The notes: generated from the sequence alone by a model not told the origin. A stretch of 64,000 bases of DNA from Paenibacillus sp. P25 (GCA_024704175.1 CP085629.1:7925501-7989500); one strand, 5' to 3'. Positions 47,905 through 58,072 are shown, counted from the first letter of the stretch. Translations and numbers: made by a program.

Positions 47905-49711
47905 ATGAGAATTCAATGGAAAAACGGTTTATCTACCGTGCTGATCGCATCGTCCGTCGTTTTTAGCGCCGCACCGGTTTTTGCCGCCGAAGCCTCGCCG
48001 GTTTCGGCCGCCGAGCAGATCTATTCCGTAACCGGAACGACGCAGGCCCAAGTAAAAAGCGTCCTCCAGGAGAAGACGCCAACCGGATGGCGAATCGGCG
48101 CCGTGATCAAGCTGTACAACAAGTCGCTTACCGCCTCGCGCATTCCGGACTACGAGTCGCGGGCATTGACATCCGGCGGGGCGCCGTATATCCTGCAGCC
48201 GAGCGCAGCCAATCCGAAGTCCATTCCGCCGCAAAGCTACGTGGAGCTCAGCTATATGGCAGAGCCCGACACCCAGGAGGACATCAAGGTAACCGATCTG
48301 GCGATCGTGGATGTCAATCTGGAAGTATACCCCAAAGTAGAGACGCCGCTGGCCGATGTGCCTGTCGAAGCCAAGATCTGGCACGGCAGCGATGCAACGA
48401 TCAGCGACCCGGCGTCGCTTAAGGCTTGGGGCGATACGTTCACCATTCCCGGCATTACTTCGGGACTGAAGTATACGCCGGTCAGCATGACCAAGCAGTT
48501 CAGCGGTCAATCGCCTTCCTATTCCGTAACGCTCAAGGTCGATAATCCGGGCTCCGCGACTGAAACCGTGCCGGACTTTACGCTCAGCGGCAAGGCGGAA
48601 GGCCAATCCTTCTTCGGTAAAAGGGCCGAGCAAACGCCGGTCGCCTTGAACCCGGGCGAGCAAAAATACATCCACTTCGCCGTGACGACGGACAATGACG
48701 CGAAGCTGTCGGCCTTCTATGTGCTGACGCCGGAAACGTTCCTGAAGCAGGGTGCGACGGCGCCGCTCACTTATTATACTGGCCGGATCGGGTTCCAGCT
48801 CCCGAACGGGGATGCGGCCGCTTCCGCTCTGCCGGCCTATCAGTTCGGCACCCCGATGACGGTGGATTCGGTAAGCCAGGCGATCAGCCCGCAAACGTCG
48901 GTGGCACTGATGGATCTGAAGTGGTATGAGAATGAGGGCCAGCAGTACCGTACGCTCGTAGCGAAGGTCAAGTTCGTCAACAACGGCAGCGAGCCCGATG
49001 GCCGTGCCGGAGGTAGGCGCCGATCTGGGCAACAGCGAGGGCGTCTTCTACAACGGGACCAAGGCGAACAGCACGGTGAAGGAAGTGCTCCCCGGACTCG
49101 GTACGATCGTGAATTATACGTTCGCCGTTCCGCAGTCCGAGAAGTCGGATCAGTTCACCTTCCGCCTGCTGGAGCCCGCCGCTCAAGCGGCAAGCCAAGC
49201 TGCAGCCGCTTCCGCAGGGCAAGCCGTTGCCGCAGCATCGGCCGTTCCAACGGCGGCGGCCGCCGCGCCGCTGGTCAAATCTCCGATCGCGCAGGTGAGC
49301 GCAGCCGTATATGGGACGGAGCTGAGTACCACGCAGCTCGACTTCTATCCTTATGAGCTCAATCTGGGGCCTTATGTGCTGACGACGGTAGCGGGCACGA
49401 ACCCGACCACCCGGGTCTATACCTACTCTTACAAGCTGAAGATGGACTTGGATATCCATACAACGGACGAAGCCGTCGCCGATCCGGCCAATCCGAAACT
49501 CTACATGCAGCTGGAGAACGGCAACGGAATCCGGCTGGCATCCAAATCCTTCCCGCTCAGCGGCGACGGCCGCCTGCTCAGCGGTACGCAAACCATCAAC
49601 TTCGACAGCGCTTCGGATCAAATGGAATCGCCGCTAACGCTCAAAATTTACGAATCCATCAGCACCCCGTATGGAGAAGCAAGACGTCTCCTGTCGGAGC
49701 TGAAGGAGTAG
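47905..49711 (+). CDS. Secreted protein of unknown function in the efflux operon, one apparent frameshift
   Basis: About 600 residues. ATG at 47905 has CAGGAGGAT at ideal spacing and is followed by a clear signal peptide ending AAPVFAAEAS. The rest is beta-rich, with repeated phrases such as YSVTLKVDNPGSATETVPDF, VALNPGEQKYIHFAV, and an Ala-rich linker near 49185-49265. It resembles surface proteins with Ig-like modules. The frame shifts near 48995 (NNGSEPD / AVPEVGADLGNSEGVF). I do not recognise the family. Position directly after the exporter suggests a link to envelope function (inference). Confidence 0.7.
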
Positions 49712-49740
49712 GAACGGTCGTTTCTCCTGCGCTATAGTGA

Positions 49741-49781
49741 AGCCTCTCACCCGCGTTGATCACGGGGTGGGAGGTTTTTTG
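49741..49781 (+). terminator. Rho-independent terminator of the efflux operon
   Basis: CCTCTCACCC paired with GGGTGGGAGG, 15-base loop, then TTTTTT. Confidence 0.87.
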
Positions 49782-49888
49782 TTCGTTGATAAGACTTATA
49801 AGTTTTTCGTAACTTATAGCTTCGCATCAACCTTGTTAAACGCGCTGGTCCTTGCAAGACAAGGACGGCGTAGCCGTTTATCCTGGTC

Positions 49889-50752
49889 TTACGACTTTCC
49901 GTGTTTCAATTGCTCTAACCACGACGGGAAATCGAGCAGTTCCGGATGCATCTGGCGAAGGACGGATAAATCCGCGAGGTAGCCTTCTCTGTCAAAAAAA
50001 GCGGTCGCCTTGACGCCGTCATGTTCATCGCTGTCGTCCCGCCGCGGCTTGGACGGAATCTCGTAGTGAACGGGGACGCCGAAAACACGGTGAATGGCTT
50101 CTAAGGCCTCTGCCAGCGTCAGCTCATCACCGGAAATTTCCAGATTTTTGCCGATATATGTCTCCGGGCTGGAAAAAACGAGGGAAGCGAATACGCCGAT
50201 ATCCCGAACCGCAATCATCTGCACTTTCGTTTCCGGTGACCCGATATAAGGGATTGCGATAGAACCTATTGAAGATTGCAGAAGGGTTTTGAAATTTTCC
50301 ATAAACATGACGGGGCGCAGAATGGTCGCCGGCGGATGCAAAGAACGAATGTAACGCTCCAACCTCCCCTTGTTTTCAAAAGCCGTAATCTTGGTGCCGC
50401 GATCGGCGCCTGCAGCGGAGCTGTAAACGAAGTGAGTGACGTCTGTGGCTTTGGCGGCGTCCGCAATCGTCTGTCCATGGCGTATTTCCTGGATCAGATC
50501 ATCCGGGCGGAAGGCTTGGACGCTGAACACTCCGTAGACACCCTCCATCGCCTGATAGACCGACGAAGGGTAATCCAGATCGCCCTGCACGATTTCGGCG
50601 CCGAGAAAGCGCAGCGATTCCGCCTCTTTGTTATTCGTATCGCGTACGAGAAGCCGAACGGACCACCCGCTTGCGAGCAAACTTCGTGCAGCCGCGCCTC
50701 CCTGCTGACCCGTTCCTCCAATGACTAAAATGGTTTTCTTTTGCGATGCCAT
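49889..50752 (-). CDS. NmrA-family NAD(P)-binding protein
   Basis: 287 residues, atypical SDR. The N-terminal motif is ILVIGGTGQQGGAAARSLLASG (GxxGxxG) with ivrD-like LLVRDTNN after strand 2. EIVQGDLD and VTHFVYSSAAGAD are conserved NmrA blocks, and PATILRPVMFMENF is the typical substrate-side motif. Members act as redox sensors or as reductases. It is divergent from an HxlR regulator across 133 bases with a shared palindrome, a very common arrangement for electrophile or quinone response. Intact. Confidence 0.88.
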   Translation of the reverse strand: MASQKKTILVIGGTGQQGGAAARSLLASGWSVRLLVRDTNNKEAESLRFLGAEIVQGDLDYPSSVYQAMEGVYGVFSVQAFRPDDLIQEIRHGQTIADAAKATDVTHFVYSSAAGADRGTKITAFENKGRLERYIRSLHPPATILRPVMFMENFKTLLQSSIGSIAIPYIGSPETKVQMIAVRDIGVFASLVFSSPETYIGKNLEISGDELTLAEALEAIHRVFGVPVHYEIPSKPRRDDSDEHDGVKATAFFDREGYLADLSVLRQMHPELLDFPSWLEQLKHGKS

Positions 50753-50838
50753 GTTTGTTCCTCCATCTGAAATTCGTATGATCAGGGCGCCCTATTGATA
50801 CTATAAGTACTCTTCTTTATGATGGGAAGAAGGCAATA

Positions 50839-50859
50839 TTTTTCGATATTGTCGAAAAA
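50839..50859. promoter_or_regulatory. HxlR-type operator
   Basis: Perfect inverted repeat TTTTTCGA-TATTG-TCGAAAAA (8+5+8) in the divergent region of the nmrA-like and hxlR genes, 27 bases from the hxlR start. CAATAT-N6-ATATTG overlaps it. Confidence 0.65.
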
Positions 50860-50885
50860 AATAGACTAACTAATCTATTGTAAGT

Positions 50886-51239
50886 GTGGTGACGAAAATG
50901 CTTCCCGAAGTGGATGAGGAATTGTGTTTAGCCGAGATTGGAGAAGTGCTGCGTATGCTGGATACGAAATGGTCCTTTCTGGTGATCAGCCAGCTGAATA
51001 AAGGGCCGCAGCGCTTCAATCAGCTGCGCCGGAGTTTGGATAACGTCAATACGCAATCGCTGACGGATACGCTTCGCCATCTGGAACGGCACGGGCTTGT
51101 CCGGCGCCGTCTGTTTCCGTCTGTCCCGGTAACTGCCGAGTATTCCTTGACGGAAATGGGCGAAGACTTTCGACGGGTTCTTCGGGAGATGCGCAGCTGG
51201 AGACGGAAATGGAAGGATGAGTTGACGGCAGACTTTTGA
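50886..51239 (+). CDS. HxlR-family transcriptional regulator
   Basis: 117 residues. The winged helix has LDTKWSFLVISQLNKGPQRFNQLRRSLDNVNTQSLTDTLRHLERHGLVRRRLFPSVPVTAEYSLTEMG, the typical HxlR layout. A Cys in ELCLAEIG near the N-terminus is in the position of the redox Cys of YodB/HypR-like members. GTG at 50886 or ATG at 50898. It probably controls the divergent NmrA gene through the palindrome at 50839-50859 and senses electrophiles (inference). Confidence 0.88.
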   Translation: MVTKMLPEVDEELCLAEIGEVLRMLDTKWSFLVISQLNKGPQRFNQLRRSLDNVNTQSLTDTLRHLERHGLVRRRLFPSVPVTAEYSLTEMGEDFRRVLREMRSWRRKWKDELTADF

Positions 51240-51260
51240 GTCCTTGGGGAGGATGCTTCC

Positions 51261-51836
51261 ATGTTAGATAAGTCAATCCCTTACTATAACGTCATTATGC
51301 GAAGGCCTTCCGGGATTCCTATTCCTTCATTCGAATTGCCGCACGGGTATTCCATTGTGAGCTTCCGCGAGGGTCAAGAAGAGAAGTGGGCTGAAATTGA
51401 AGCCTCGGTTGGGGAATTTGAGACCAAAGAGGAAGCGCTGCGTTATTTTCATGCGGAATATATGCCTTTTACAGATGATTTAAAAGAGCGGTCGCTTTTT
51501 GTGGTCAATGCAAATCGCGAGGAGGCAGGAACGGTCACCGGCTGGTGGAATAGAACGGGAATGAGGCGGGATCCGTCGATTCACTGGTTCGCCGTGAAAC
51601 AAGATTACCAAGGTTTAGGTCTAGGGAAGGCTTTAGTTTCGGAATGCTTGAAGAGGTTGGTTCAACTGGAAGGAAATAAAGATGTTTTCCTCCACACGCA
51701 AACTTGGAGCTATCGAGCCATAGGGCTTTATATGAAAGCCGGTTTTAGAATCGAACCCAGTGATACATTTGCATACTACAGGAATGAGTACAGGGAGGCC
51801 ATGCCGATCTTAAGAAAATATTTAAAAAATATATGA
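51261..51836 (+). CDS. GNAT N-acetyltransferase
   Basis: 191 residues. The acetyl-CoA site is HWFAVKQDYQGLGLGKALVSECLKRL (QGLGLGKA), followed by LHTQTWSYRAIGLYMKAGF. The substrate is unknown. GGGGAGGA precedes the ATG. The gene starts 21 bases after hxlR and may be read with it. Intact. A terminator follows. Confidence 0.88.
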   Translation: MLDKSIPYYNVIMRRPSGIPIPSFELPHGYSIVSFREGQEEKWAEIEASVGEFETKEEALRYFHAEYMPFTDDLKERSLFVVNANREEAGTVTGWWNRTGMRRDPSIHWFAVKQDYQGLGLGKALVSECLKRLVQLEGNKDVFLHTQTWSYRAIGLYMKAGFRIEPSDTFAYYRNEYREAMPILRKYLKNI

Positions 51837-51869
51837 ACTTATTAGAGGGGGGGGCGCCTCATCATTGCA

Positions 51870-51895
51870 AGGCGAACATTTCGTTCGTCTTTTTT
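51870..51895 (+). terminator. Rho-independent terminator
   Basis: AGGCGAAC paired with GTTCGTCT (one G-T pair), five-base loop, then TTTTTT. Confidence 0.75.
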
Positions 51896-52088
51896 CATTT
51901 CTTCGCTTTACAAACGAACATACGTTTGATACGATTTGATAAAACTGGAAAAAAGAATAGAAGTCTCTGCAGACAGCAACGTCGCCGGATACCGTTTCGG
52001 AAGACATTTCGCTGTGCGGAGTGTATCATTATACAATGGAATAGCACGGATTGAACTGAACCTATCCACAACAGAAGGAGTGACACCA

Positions 52089-52513
52089 TTGTTCGTTAAT
52101 CTAAAATCAAGGCTGAACGAGCCGGAGGTCGTCGAGTCGCTGGAATATTCCGTATTTCCCGATCCCGATATCATGGAAAGCACGGTCAATGAATATATAC
52201 ATAAGGACGAGCTGCAAATGTACGGCATTGAACAGGACGGCCGGCTGTTGGGGATCGTGGGCTTCGCCGTGGACCCTGAGGGAGTGTTGACCGTAAGGCA
52301 CATTTCGGTCCATCCGCAGCACCGCAACCAGGGCTTCGGCCGGGGGCTGATCCTGGAGCTCCTTGCACTCATCCATCCGGCCGAGATTGTGGCGGAAACC
52401 GACGAGGAAGCGGTTGATTTTTACCGCAATATCGGATTCGAAGTCATCGGGCTTGGCGAGAAATACCCGGGGTGGAACGGTTCCGCTGCGTGTATAAGGT
52501 GGATGCCGACTGA
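52089..52513 (+). CDS. GNAT N-acetyltransferase, one apparent frameshift
   Basis: About 141 residues. The core is GRLLGIVGFAVDPEGVLTVRHISVHPQHRNQGFGRGLILELLAL, with HRNQGFGRG as the acetyl-CoA loop, then AVDFYRNIGFEVIGLGEKYPG. TTG at 52089 has GAAGGAGTG upstream. The frame breaks at a GGGG run near 52474; correcting it gives ERFRCVYKVDAD and a stop at 52511-52513, the usual ending of this subgroup. Uncorrected, the frame runs on to 52661 through the promoter of the next gene. Substrate unknown. Confidence 0.8.
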
Positions 52514-52665
52514 TTCTAAAAATAATTTTAGATTAATTGTCAGCCGGGTGTTTTGTCCCTATACTACTGAGAGCGCCGGCGGCGGGAGAATCAACGGCCG
52601 CCGCTCGAACGTGCAATGCATTTTTTGCCTATACATATCCGTATCAAAACAGGGAGACTAGAGAA

Positions 52666-55159
52666 ATGAATCCATTCGAACGATGGGGTAAAGGGGTTAT
52701 AAGGGGGTCTGCGGCGGCTGTTCTGGTTGCTGCATTGCTTGGCTCGGGCAGCGGGGTATATGCTGCGGAAGCGGTGCCCAGCAGCACGACGATTCCGTCT
52801 ATTATTGAGAAGACGACGGCTTCCGTTGTGGCCATTATCGGCAAACCGGCGGACGGCAAGAAGGTTTGGGAGGCGGACCGCTACAATCTTGCGCACGGAA
52901 CGGGCGTGGTGGTTCGAAGTGACGGCTACATTCTCACCAACGCGCATGTGGTGAAGAACATGCATAATTTGACCATTGTGACCTCGGACGGGAAATCGTA
53001 CGCCGGGAAAACAACGCATTATGACGAAGAGAGCGATCTGGCCCTGGTGAAAATCGAAGCCGCCGGGCTCAAGCCGGCGACTTTCGCATCGTCCTCGGAC
53101 ATTAAAGTAGGCGAATCAGTGATGGCGATCGGCACTCCGCTGTCTTTCGCCCTGCGGAACTCGGTTACCTACGGGATTGTCAGCGGCATGGAACGCTCCG
53201 TGCAATCGAAATACCAGCTGATCCAAACGGATGCGGCGATCAACCCGGGGAACAGCGGCGGCGCGCTGGTGAATATGAAAGGCGAGGTCATCGGCATCAA
53301 CACGATGAAATTCGTCGAGTACGGCGTCGACAGCCTGGGCTTTGCGATTCCGGTCGACACGGTGCAGTATGTGCTGGATCACTTTTTCAAATACGGCAAA
53401 GTGAAGCGTCCGACGCTCGGCATCGAGCTCGGGGAGAGCTGGGAAGCGGTTGTAGGGTCGCCTTCCGAAAGCGGGCTTGAGGTGACCTATGTCGAAGCCG
53501 ATTCCCCGGCATCCAAGGCGGGAATCAAGCAGGGGGACATTCTGCTCTCGATCGACGGGTCCAAAACCCGCAATCTGGTCGAATACAACGAAATTTTAAA
53601 GAAATATTTGCCTGATCAGAAAGCCCACCTTTCCTTCCGGTCGGAGGGGAAAGGGAAGGAAATCGATCTTGTACTCGGCGAGGACCGTTCAGGCCAGGAC
53701 GTATTCCAGGACGGCGACGGCTCCTATATTGATGCGGATCAAGGCAAAACCATGATCGGCGACAGCCATTACGGCTGGTCAATGAAATACCCGGCGGGCC
53801 TGGTCAAGACGAATCAGTCCGATCTCGGCGACAATGTCGTATTTGCCGATGCCAAAGGGGAGTTCGCCGTCAGTATCCGGATTCAGGAGAAACAAAGCCG
53901 CGACCTGTCCCCGCTCGGTCTGCTCAAGAAGCTGAACGCCAAGACGGCGGATACGGTACTGGAGAAGAGGTATGTCGACGGCGTACCCCAGCCCTACGCC
54001 AAATTGGTCGCGGAACGGGAAAACGGCGGCTATTATCAGGTTCGCGCCTTTTTGAAGGATGACAAGATTTATTATGTGACGCTGCTTGTGAATAATGATG
54101 AGAGCACGAAGAGCGAGTCGAAACGAAACAGCTTTACCGACTTACTCGATTCGTTCGAGCTGAAGTTTGATGCGGACAATGGGGCCCTGAAGGATATCTC
54201 CGCCTACCAGGACAAGAATACGGTAACGACCGATTACGGTTTGATCTTCGATCTGCCGGAAGAGTGGGCGCGGAAGGAATACGTTCCCGGCTTGGTATTT
54301 GCGAACAAGGACGGGGATCAGACGTTGTCGGTCCGTATCAGCTCCGCCGCTTCGGGAGATACGCTGAAGGATTGGGCCGGCCGTCGGGAGAACAGTTTCA
54401 AGGATACTTATGTAGACGGCTATCGGGAAGTTCAAGGGGCCAGGGAACTTACCGTCGGAGGGGTTCCGGCGATTGAGAGCCGCTACTCCTTTACCATGGG
54501 GGATAAGTGGAAGCAAAGCGATGTGCTGTATATCATCAAGGACAAATACAAGTATGAGTTGAAGCTGTCCTATCCGAAAACCGCGGCCGGAGAAGAGATG
54601 GATGCGTCGCTGGACGGCCTGGTGAAGTCCGTGGAGTTCCCCAAGGAAGCGCTGAGCAAATCGCTTGGCGTCATACAGGATGAGGACGATCTGCTCGATA
54701 AGAACAGGACGGTGACCTACACAAGCCAGAAATACCGTTACTCCCTGCAGGTTCCGGAGATGTGGAGCAGCGGCGGCGATTACGATCTGGACGGGGAGTC
54801 CGTATCGGCTTCAAAGGCCTTCTCCTTTGAAGGCGGCAAACTTGACGATTACGGCGGATGACCGCTCCGGGCTTGATGAAGTGCAGAACCGCATCGAGAA
54901 GGATTACAAGAACAACGCCGAGAATGATGCTGCTTACGTTTATCAGGAGACGGATGAGAATGTATTCGGGACGACCGCGAAGAAATTCGCCGTGCAGTAC
55001 AAAAGCAAGAACGTGCCTTATACGTTAAATGAATATCTCTTTGCGAAAAACGGCATCGTCTACACGGTGCGTTTGCGGATTAACGATGCCGTGAAGACCG
55101 ATGAACAGTGGAAGCGGCTGAATACGGCGTTACAATCGCTTCAGTTCACGGACAAGTAA
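52666..55159 (+). CDS. HtrA/DegP-type serine protease with a three-module C-terminal extension; one apparent frameshift
   Basis: Exported or membrane-anchored trypsin-like protease of about 830 residues. ATG at 52666 follows AGGGAG. A signal or anchor (AAAVLVAALLGSGSGVYAAE) comes first. The catalytic triad is His94 in TNAHVV, Asp124 in ESDLALV and Ser197 in NPGNSGGAL. One PDZ domain follows (YVEADSPASKAGIKQGDILLSIDG). The last 450 residues hold three similar modules, each starting with YGWSMKYPAG, YGLIFDLPEEW and YRYSLQVPEMW, like the PsbP/DUF1795 fold. Usual HtrA proteins end after one or two PDZ domains, so the tail is unusual. The frame shifts near 54840 inside the third module. It likely handles misfolded envelope proteins. 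Confidence 0.87.
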
Positions 55160-55241
55160 GAAGAGACCGGCTAATCCGGCGGCTATCGTGTCCCATGCAT
55201 CTAAGTCGCTTAACGGACAAATGTTCAACACTTTTATAACG

Positions 55242-55303
55242 AATCCCCTTGAAGGCCTGCGGCCGCGGGACAACATCATCCGCCCGCCTCAAGGGGATTT
55301 TTT
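55242..55303 (+). terminator. Rho-independent terminator after the htrA-like gene
   Basis: AATCCCCTTGAAGGC paired with GCCTCAAGGGGATT (one bulge), with an inner GC-rich loop, then TTTTTT. Confidence 0.82.
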
Positions 55304-55378
55304 GCCGAAACGACAACCGGCCGTGGAAATTGCTATAATCAAGGTATCATCACACTCAGGGAAGGATTCCAACCGAAC

Positions 55379-56350
55379 ATGTCCAAAGCGGATCATATGC
55401 TGTCTATTTTATGGATGCTGAAGTCGGGGAAACGGATGACGGCGAAGCAGCTGGCCGACGAACTGGAGCTCCATGTCCGGACCGTTTACCGGTATATCGA
55501 CGCCCTGTGCGCCAGCGGCGTGCCGATCATCGCCGATTCCGGGCATAACGGCGGCTACAGCCTGCTCCATGAATTTACCGATGCGCCGCTCTTGTTCGAT
55601 CTCGAGGAGCAGAAGGCGCTAGTTCACGCCGCCATCTTCGCTCAGGAAGCGGGATATCCTTACGGCAATGCCTTGAACCGGGCCGTTACGAAATTAAAAA
55701 GATACACCAATCCGGAGCAGTCCGACGCGATCGATCGCCATACGGCAGGCTTCGACGTGATTCATGGCTTAAGCGACGGCTCCGCGGAGTCCGTCCTGCA
55801 GGAGCTGGAAACGTCCGTAGCCGACGGCTATACGCTGGTTATGGAATACCATAAAGGCTATGGCAAGACGCCTCCCGAATCCCGCCGAATCGATCCTTAC
55901 GGGCTTGTCTTCTGGAAAGGTCGATGGTATATGGTCGGCTATTGCCATCTGCGCGGGGAAATCCGAAGCTTCCGCACGGACCGCATTCAGGCGTTGTCCC
56001 GTACGGAGCACCGGTTCGAGCGGCCAGACGGTTTTTCCGCGCGTCAGCATTTTCTGGGCTCTCTGTTGCCCGATTCGGAGCCTTCGCAGCGGCCGGTTTC
56101 CGTCCGAATCCATGGAAGACCGCAGGCTTTGAACGATTTGTGCGGGCATTGGTTTCTGGAGCATGCGCTGGTGGAACGGACCGAGGAGGAGGCGCATTTT
56201 ATGCTGGAGGAGAGGGCCGTCGACTTCTTGCCCCATCTCTTGCTATCCTACGGCAGGTCGCTTCACGTGGAAGAACCGCAGCGACTGAAGGAAAAAATGG
56301 TGAACACGATCTCAGCATTACTAAAGCATTATGAACAGTTTCTTGATTAA
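55379..56350 (+). CDS. YafY-type transcriptional regulator, HTH_11 plus WYL domain
   Basis: 323 residues. The N-terminal winged helix is HMLSILWMLKSGKRMTAKQLADELELHVRTVYRYIDALCASGVPI. The WYL domain contains YTLVMEYHKGYGKTPPESRRIDPYGLVFWKGRWYMVGYCHLRGEIRSFRTDRI (the W-Y-hydrophobic triad is RWYMVGY). A C-terminal WCX extension follows. WYL domains bind nucleotides or other ligands. No neighbour is an evident target. The SD GGGAAGG is about 14 bases before the ATG. Intact. Confidence 0.9.
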   Translation: MSKADHMLSILWMLKSGKRMTAKQLADELELHVRTVYRYIDALCASGVPIIADSGHNGGYSLLHEFTDAPLLFDLEEQKALVHAAIFAQEAGYPYGNALNRAVTKLKRYTNPEQSDAIDRHTAGFDVIHGLSDGSAESVLQELETSVADGYTLVMEYHKGYGKTPPESRRIDPYGLVFWKGRWYMVGYCHLRGEIRSFRTDRIQALSRTEHRFERPDGFSARQHFLGSLLPDSEPSQRPVSVRIHGRPQALNDLCGHWFLEHALVERTEEEAHFMLEERAVDFLPHLLLSYGRSLHVEEPQRLKEKMVNTISALLKHYEQFLD

Positions 56351-56471
56351 ACGGGGATATCATTTCTACTATACTGTTTGTGATAGCCAAGAGGGATCCG
56401 CCTTTTGGCTTCTTTGTGCTGACATGAAAAAAATGGATAGCGGGAATGAGGCGTAAAAGCTTCATTTTCTG

Positions 56472-56537
56472 TTGACTTGATAACCATTCTCAAGTAGAAT
56501 AATCCCGTGAACTAAGATGATAATGATTCTCATTATT
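56472..56537 (+). promoter_or_regulatory. Promoter with Fur box for the iron-uptake operon
   Basis: TTGACT (56472-56477), 17-base spacer, TAGAAT (56495-56500). GATAATGATTCTCATTATTA at 56519-56538 matches the 19-base Fur box (GATAATGATAATCATTATC) at 15 or more positions. A second, weaker copy (TTGATAACCATTCTCAA) overlaps the promoter spacer. Confidence 0.87.
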
Positions 56538-56575
56538 ACGGAATATGAATTTTTATATAAAAAGTGGGAGGTCCC

Positions 56576-58048
56576 ATGCGGAAACCGTTTCTAGTTTTAA
56601 TCGTTCTCGCCCTTTTCTTTACAACCCTAATTCTTCCTCATGTGCATGCGACCACTGAAGGTGTCGACAACATGAATAAGGCTTTGCCGTCGGTCACCCA
56701 AGCGATGGATGCGGCCAAGCAGCAGGACTTGACCCGATCCAAACAATCCTATGACAAGTTTCATGACGATTGGATGGATGTGGAGGACACGGTCAAGGCG
56801 GATTCGAAATCGGCTTATAAGGATATTGAATCCGAGATGGGGCAAGTGGAATACGCCTTTATGGTGAATAAACAGGATGAGATACTGGCTTCATTGCAAA
56901 AATTGCAGCAGGTACTCGACCGTTACGTCCACGGCCAATATGCCCAAGGTTCCGACGGTAAAGAAGAAAACATCACGCTTCCCGGATTCATTGCTCTCTT
57001 GGAAAAAACAAAGGAAGCTGTTCTTAATCACGATCAACCGGCGTCATTAAGCGGAATCGGCACCGTCCGCGAGAGCTGGTTAAGCGTCGAAGGGAGCGTT
57101 GTGGCCCAATCAGCCTCGGTGTACAGCGATTCCGAACGCGATATGGTCGTGGTTAATGCCATGATTAATGAACGGCAGTACGACAGCGCGGCGAAAATGC
57201 TGGATAACATGATCGCTTACCTTACTCCGCTTGCCGGGAAAACGTCTTATACCCTTTGGGACGCGGCTATGATACCCATCCGGGAAGGACTCGAAGCGCC
57301 GCTTGTCGTAGGTGCGCTTCTGGCATTCGTCAAGAAATCCAAGGAAGGAAACGGAGGCCGCTGGGTCTGGTCGGGCGTGATCACGGGTCTTCTCTTCAGC
57401 GCCGTCCTGGCCGTCATCGTAAAGTTCGTATTCTCCTCGGGGGCTTTCGGTACGAATAACTTCCTCATCGGAGGATGGACAGGGATTTTTGCAGCGGTCA
57501 TGCTGCTTTATATGAGCTACTGGCTGCACAGCAAATCCAATGTAAAGCAGTGGAATGCCTATATTCAAACGAAAACGCAAACCGCCCTGACCTCGGGCCG
57601 TATGGTTTCTCTCGGCGTGCTGTCCTTCCTCGCCGTATTCCGGGAAGGAACGGAGACCGTGCTGTTCATCATCGGGATGGTGAATCAGATCAGCCTTCAG
57701 CGACTCTTGCTGGGTATACTGCTCGGGTTAGGCATTTTGGCCGTTATCGCTTTTCTGATGCTGTATGTGGGTATGAAATTACCGCTTCGTCCGTTCTTTC
57801 TGGTCTCAAGCCTTATTGTGTTCTATCTATGTATCAAATTTACCGGTCTAGGCATTCACAGCCTGCAGCTGGCGGGATTATTGCCGAATTCGAACAGTTC
57901 CCGTTTGCCGAGCATCGATGTTCTCGGATTCTTCCCGTCCTGGGAGAGTGCCATTCCTCAGCTCATCATCGCATTGGGAGCCGTTCTTTTCCTTGTTGCA
58001 AGCAAGCTTATTAAAAGAGGGTCCAACCGGACTTCAGCCATATCATAA
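56576..58048 (+). CDS. efeU: FTR1-family iron permease (EfeU-like)
   Basis: 490 residues. A signal peptide (LVLIVLALFFTTLILPHVHA) leads an extracytoplasmic domain of about 200 residues, then seven membrane helices. The two REGxE iron motifs are REGLEAPLVVGAL and REGTETVLFIIGM. The outer domain holds two related segments, DDWMDVEDTVKADSKSAYKDIE and ESWLSVEGSVVAQSASVYSDSE, whose acidic residues may pass iron to the channel. ATG at 56576 follows GGGAGG. A Fur box controls it. The partner lipoprotein follows; no EfeB peroxidase is nearby, so ferric rather than ferrous feeding is possible. Confidence 0.9.
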   Translation: MRKPFLVLIVLALFFTTLILPHVHATTEGVDNMNKALPSVTQAMDAAKQQDLTRSKQSYDKFHDDWMDVEDTVKADSKSAYKDIESEMGQVEYAFMVNKQDEILASLQKLQQVLDRYVHGQYAQGSDGKEENITLPGFIALLEKTKEAVLNHDQPASLSGIGTVRESWLSVEGSVVAQSASVYSDSERDMVVVNAMINERQYDSAAKMLDNMIAYLTPLAGKTSYTLWDAAMIPIREGLEAPLVVGALLAFVKKSKEGNGGRWVWSGVITGLLFSAVLAVIVKFVFSSGAFGTNNFLIGGWTGIFAAVMLLYMSYWLHSKSNVKQWNAYIQTKTQTALTSGRMVSLGVLSFLAVFREGTETVLFIIGMVNQISLQRLLLGILLGLGILAVIAFLMLYVGMKLPLRPFFLVSSLIVFYLCIKFTGLGIHSLQLAGLLPNSNSSRLPSIDVLGFFPSWESAIPQLIIALGAVLFLVASKLIKRGSNRTSAIS

Positions 58049-58072
58049 CCAATTCTGGGGGTATTTATAAAA

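Noticed and set aside
47929-49032. 367-codon minus-strand open frame opposite the secreted protein gene
   Set aside because: Arg-rich antisense shadow without a start signal or motifs.
46219-49356. True fusion of an MFS exporter to a surface protein
   Set aside because: A strong ribosome binding site and signal peptide start inside the frame, and a nearby stop in another frame fits a single indel.
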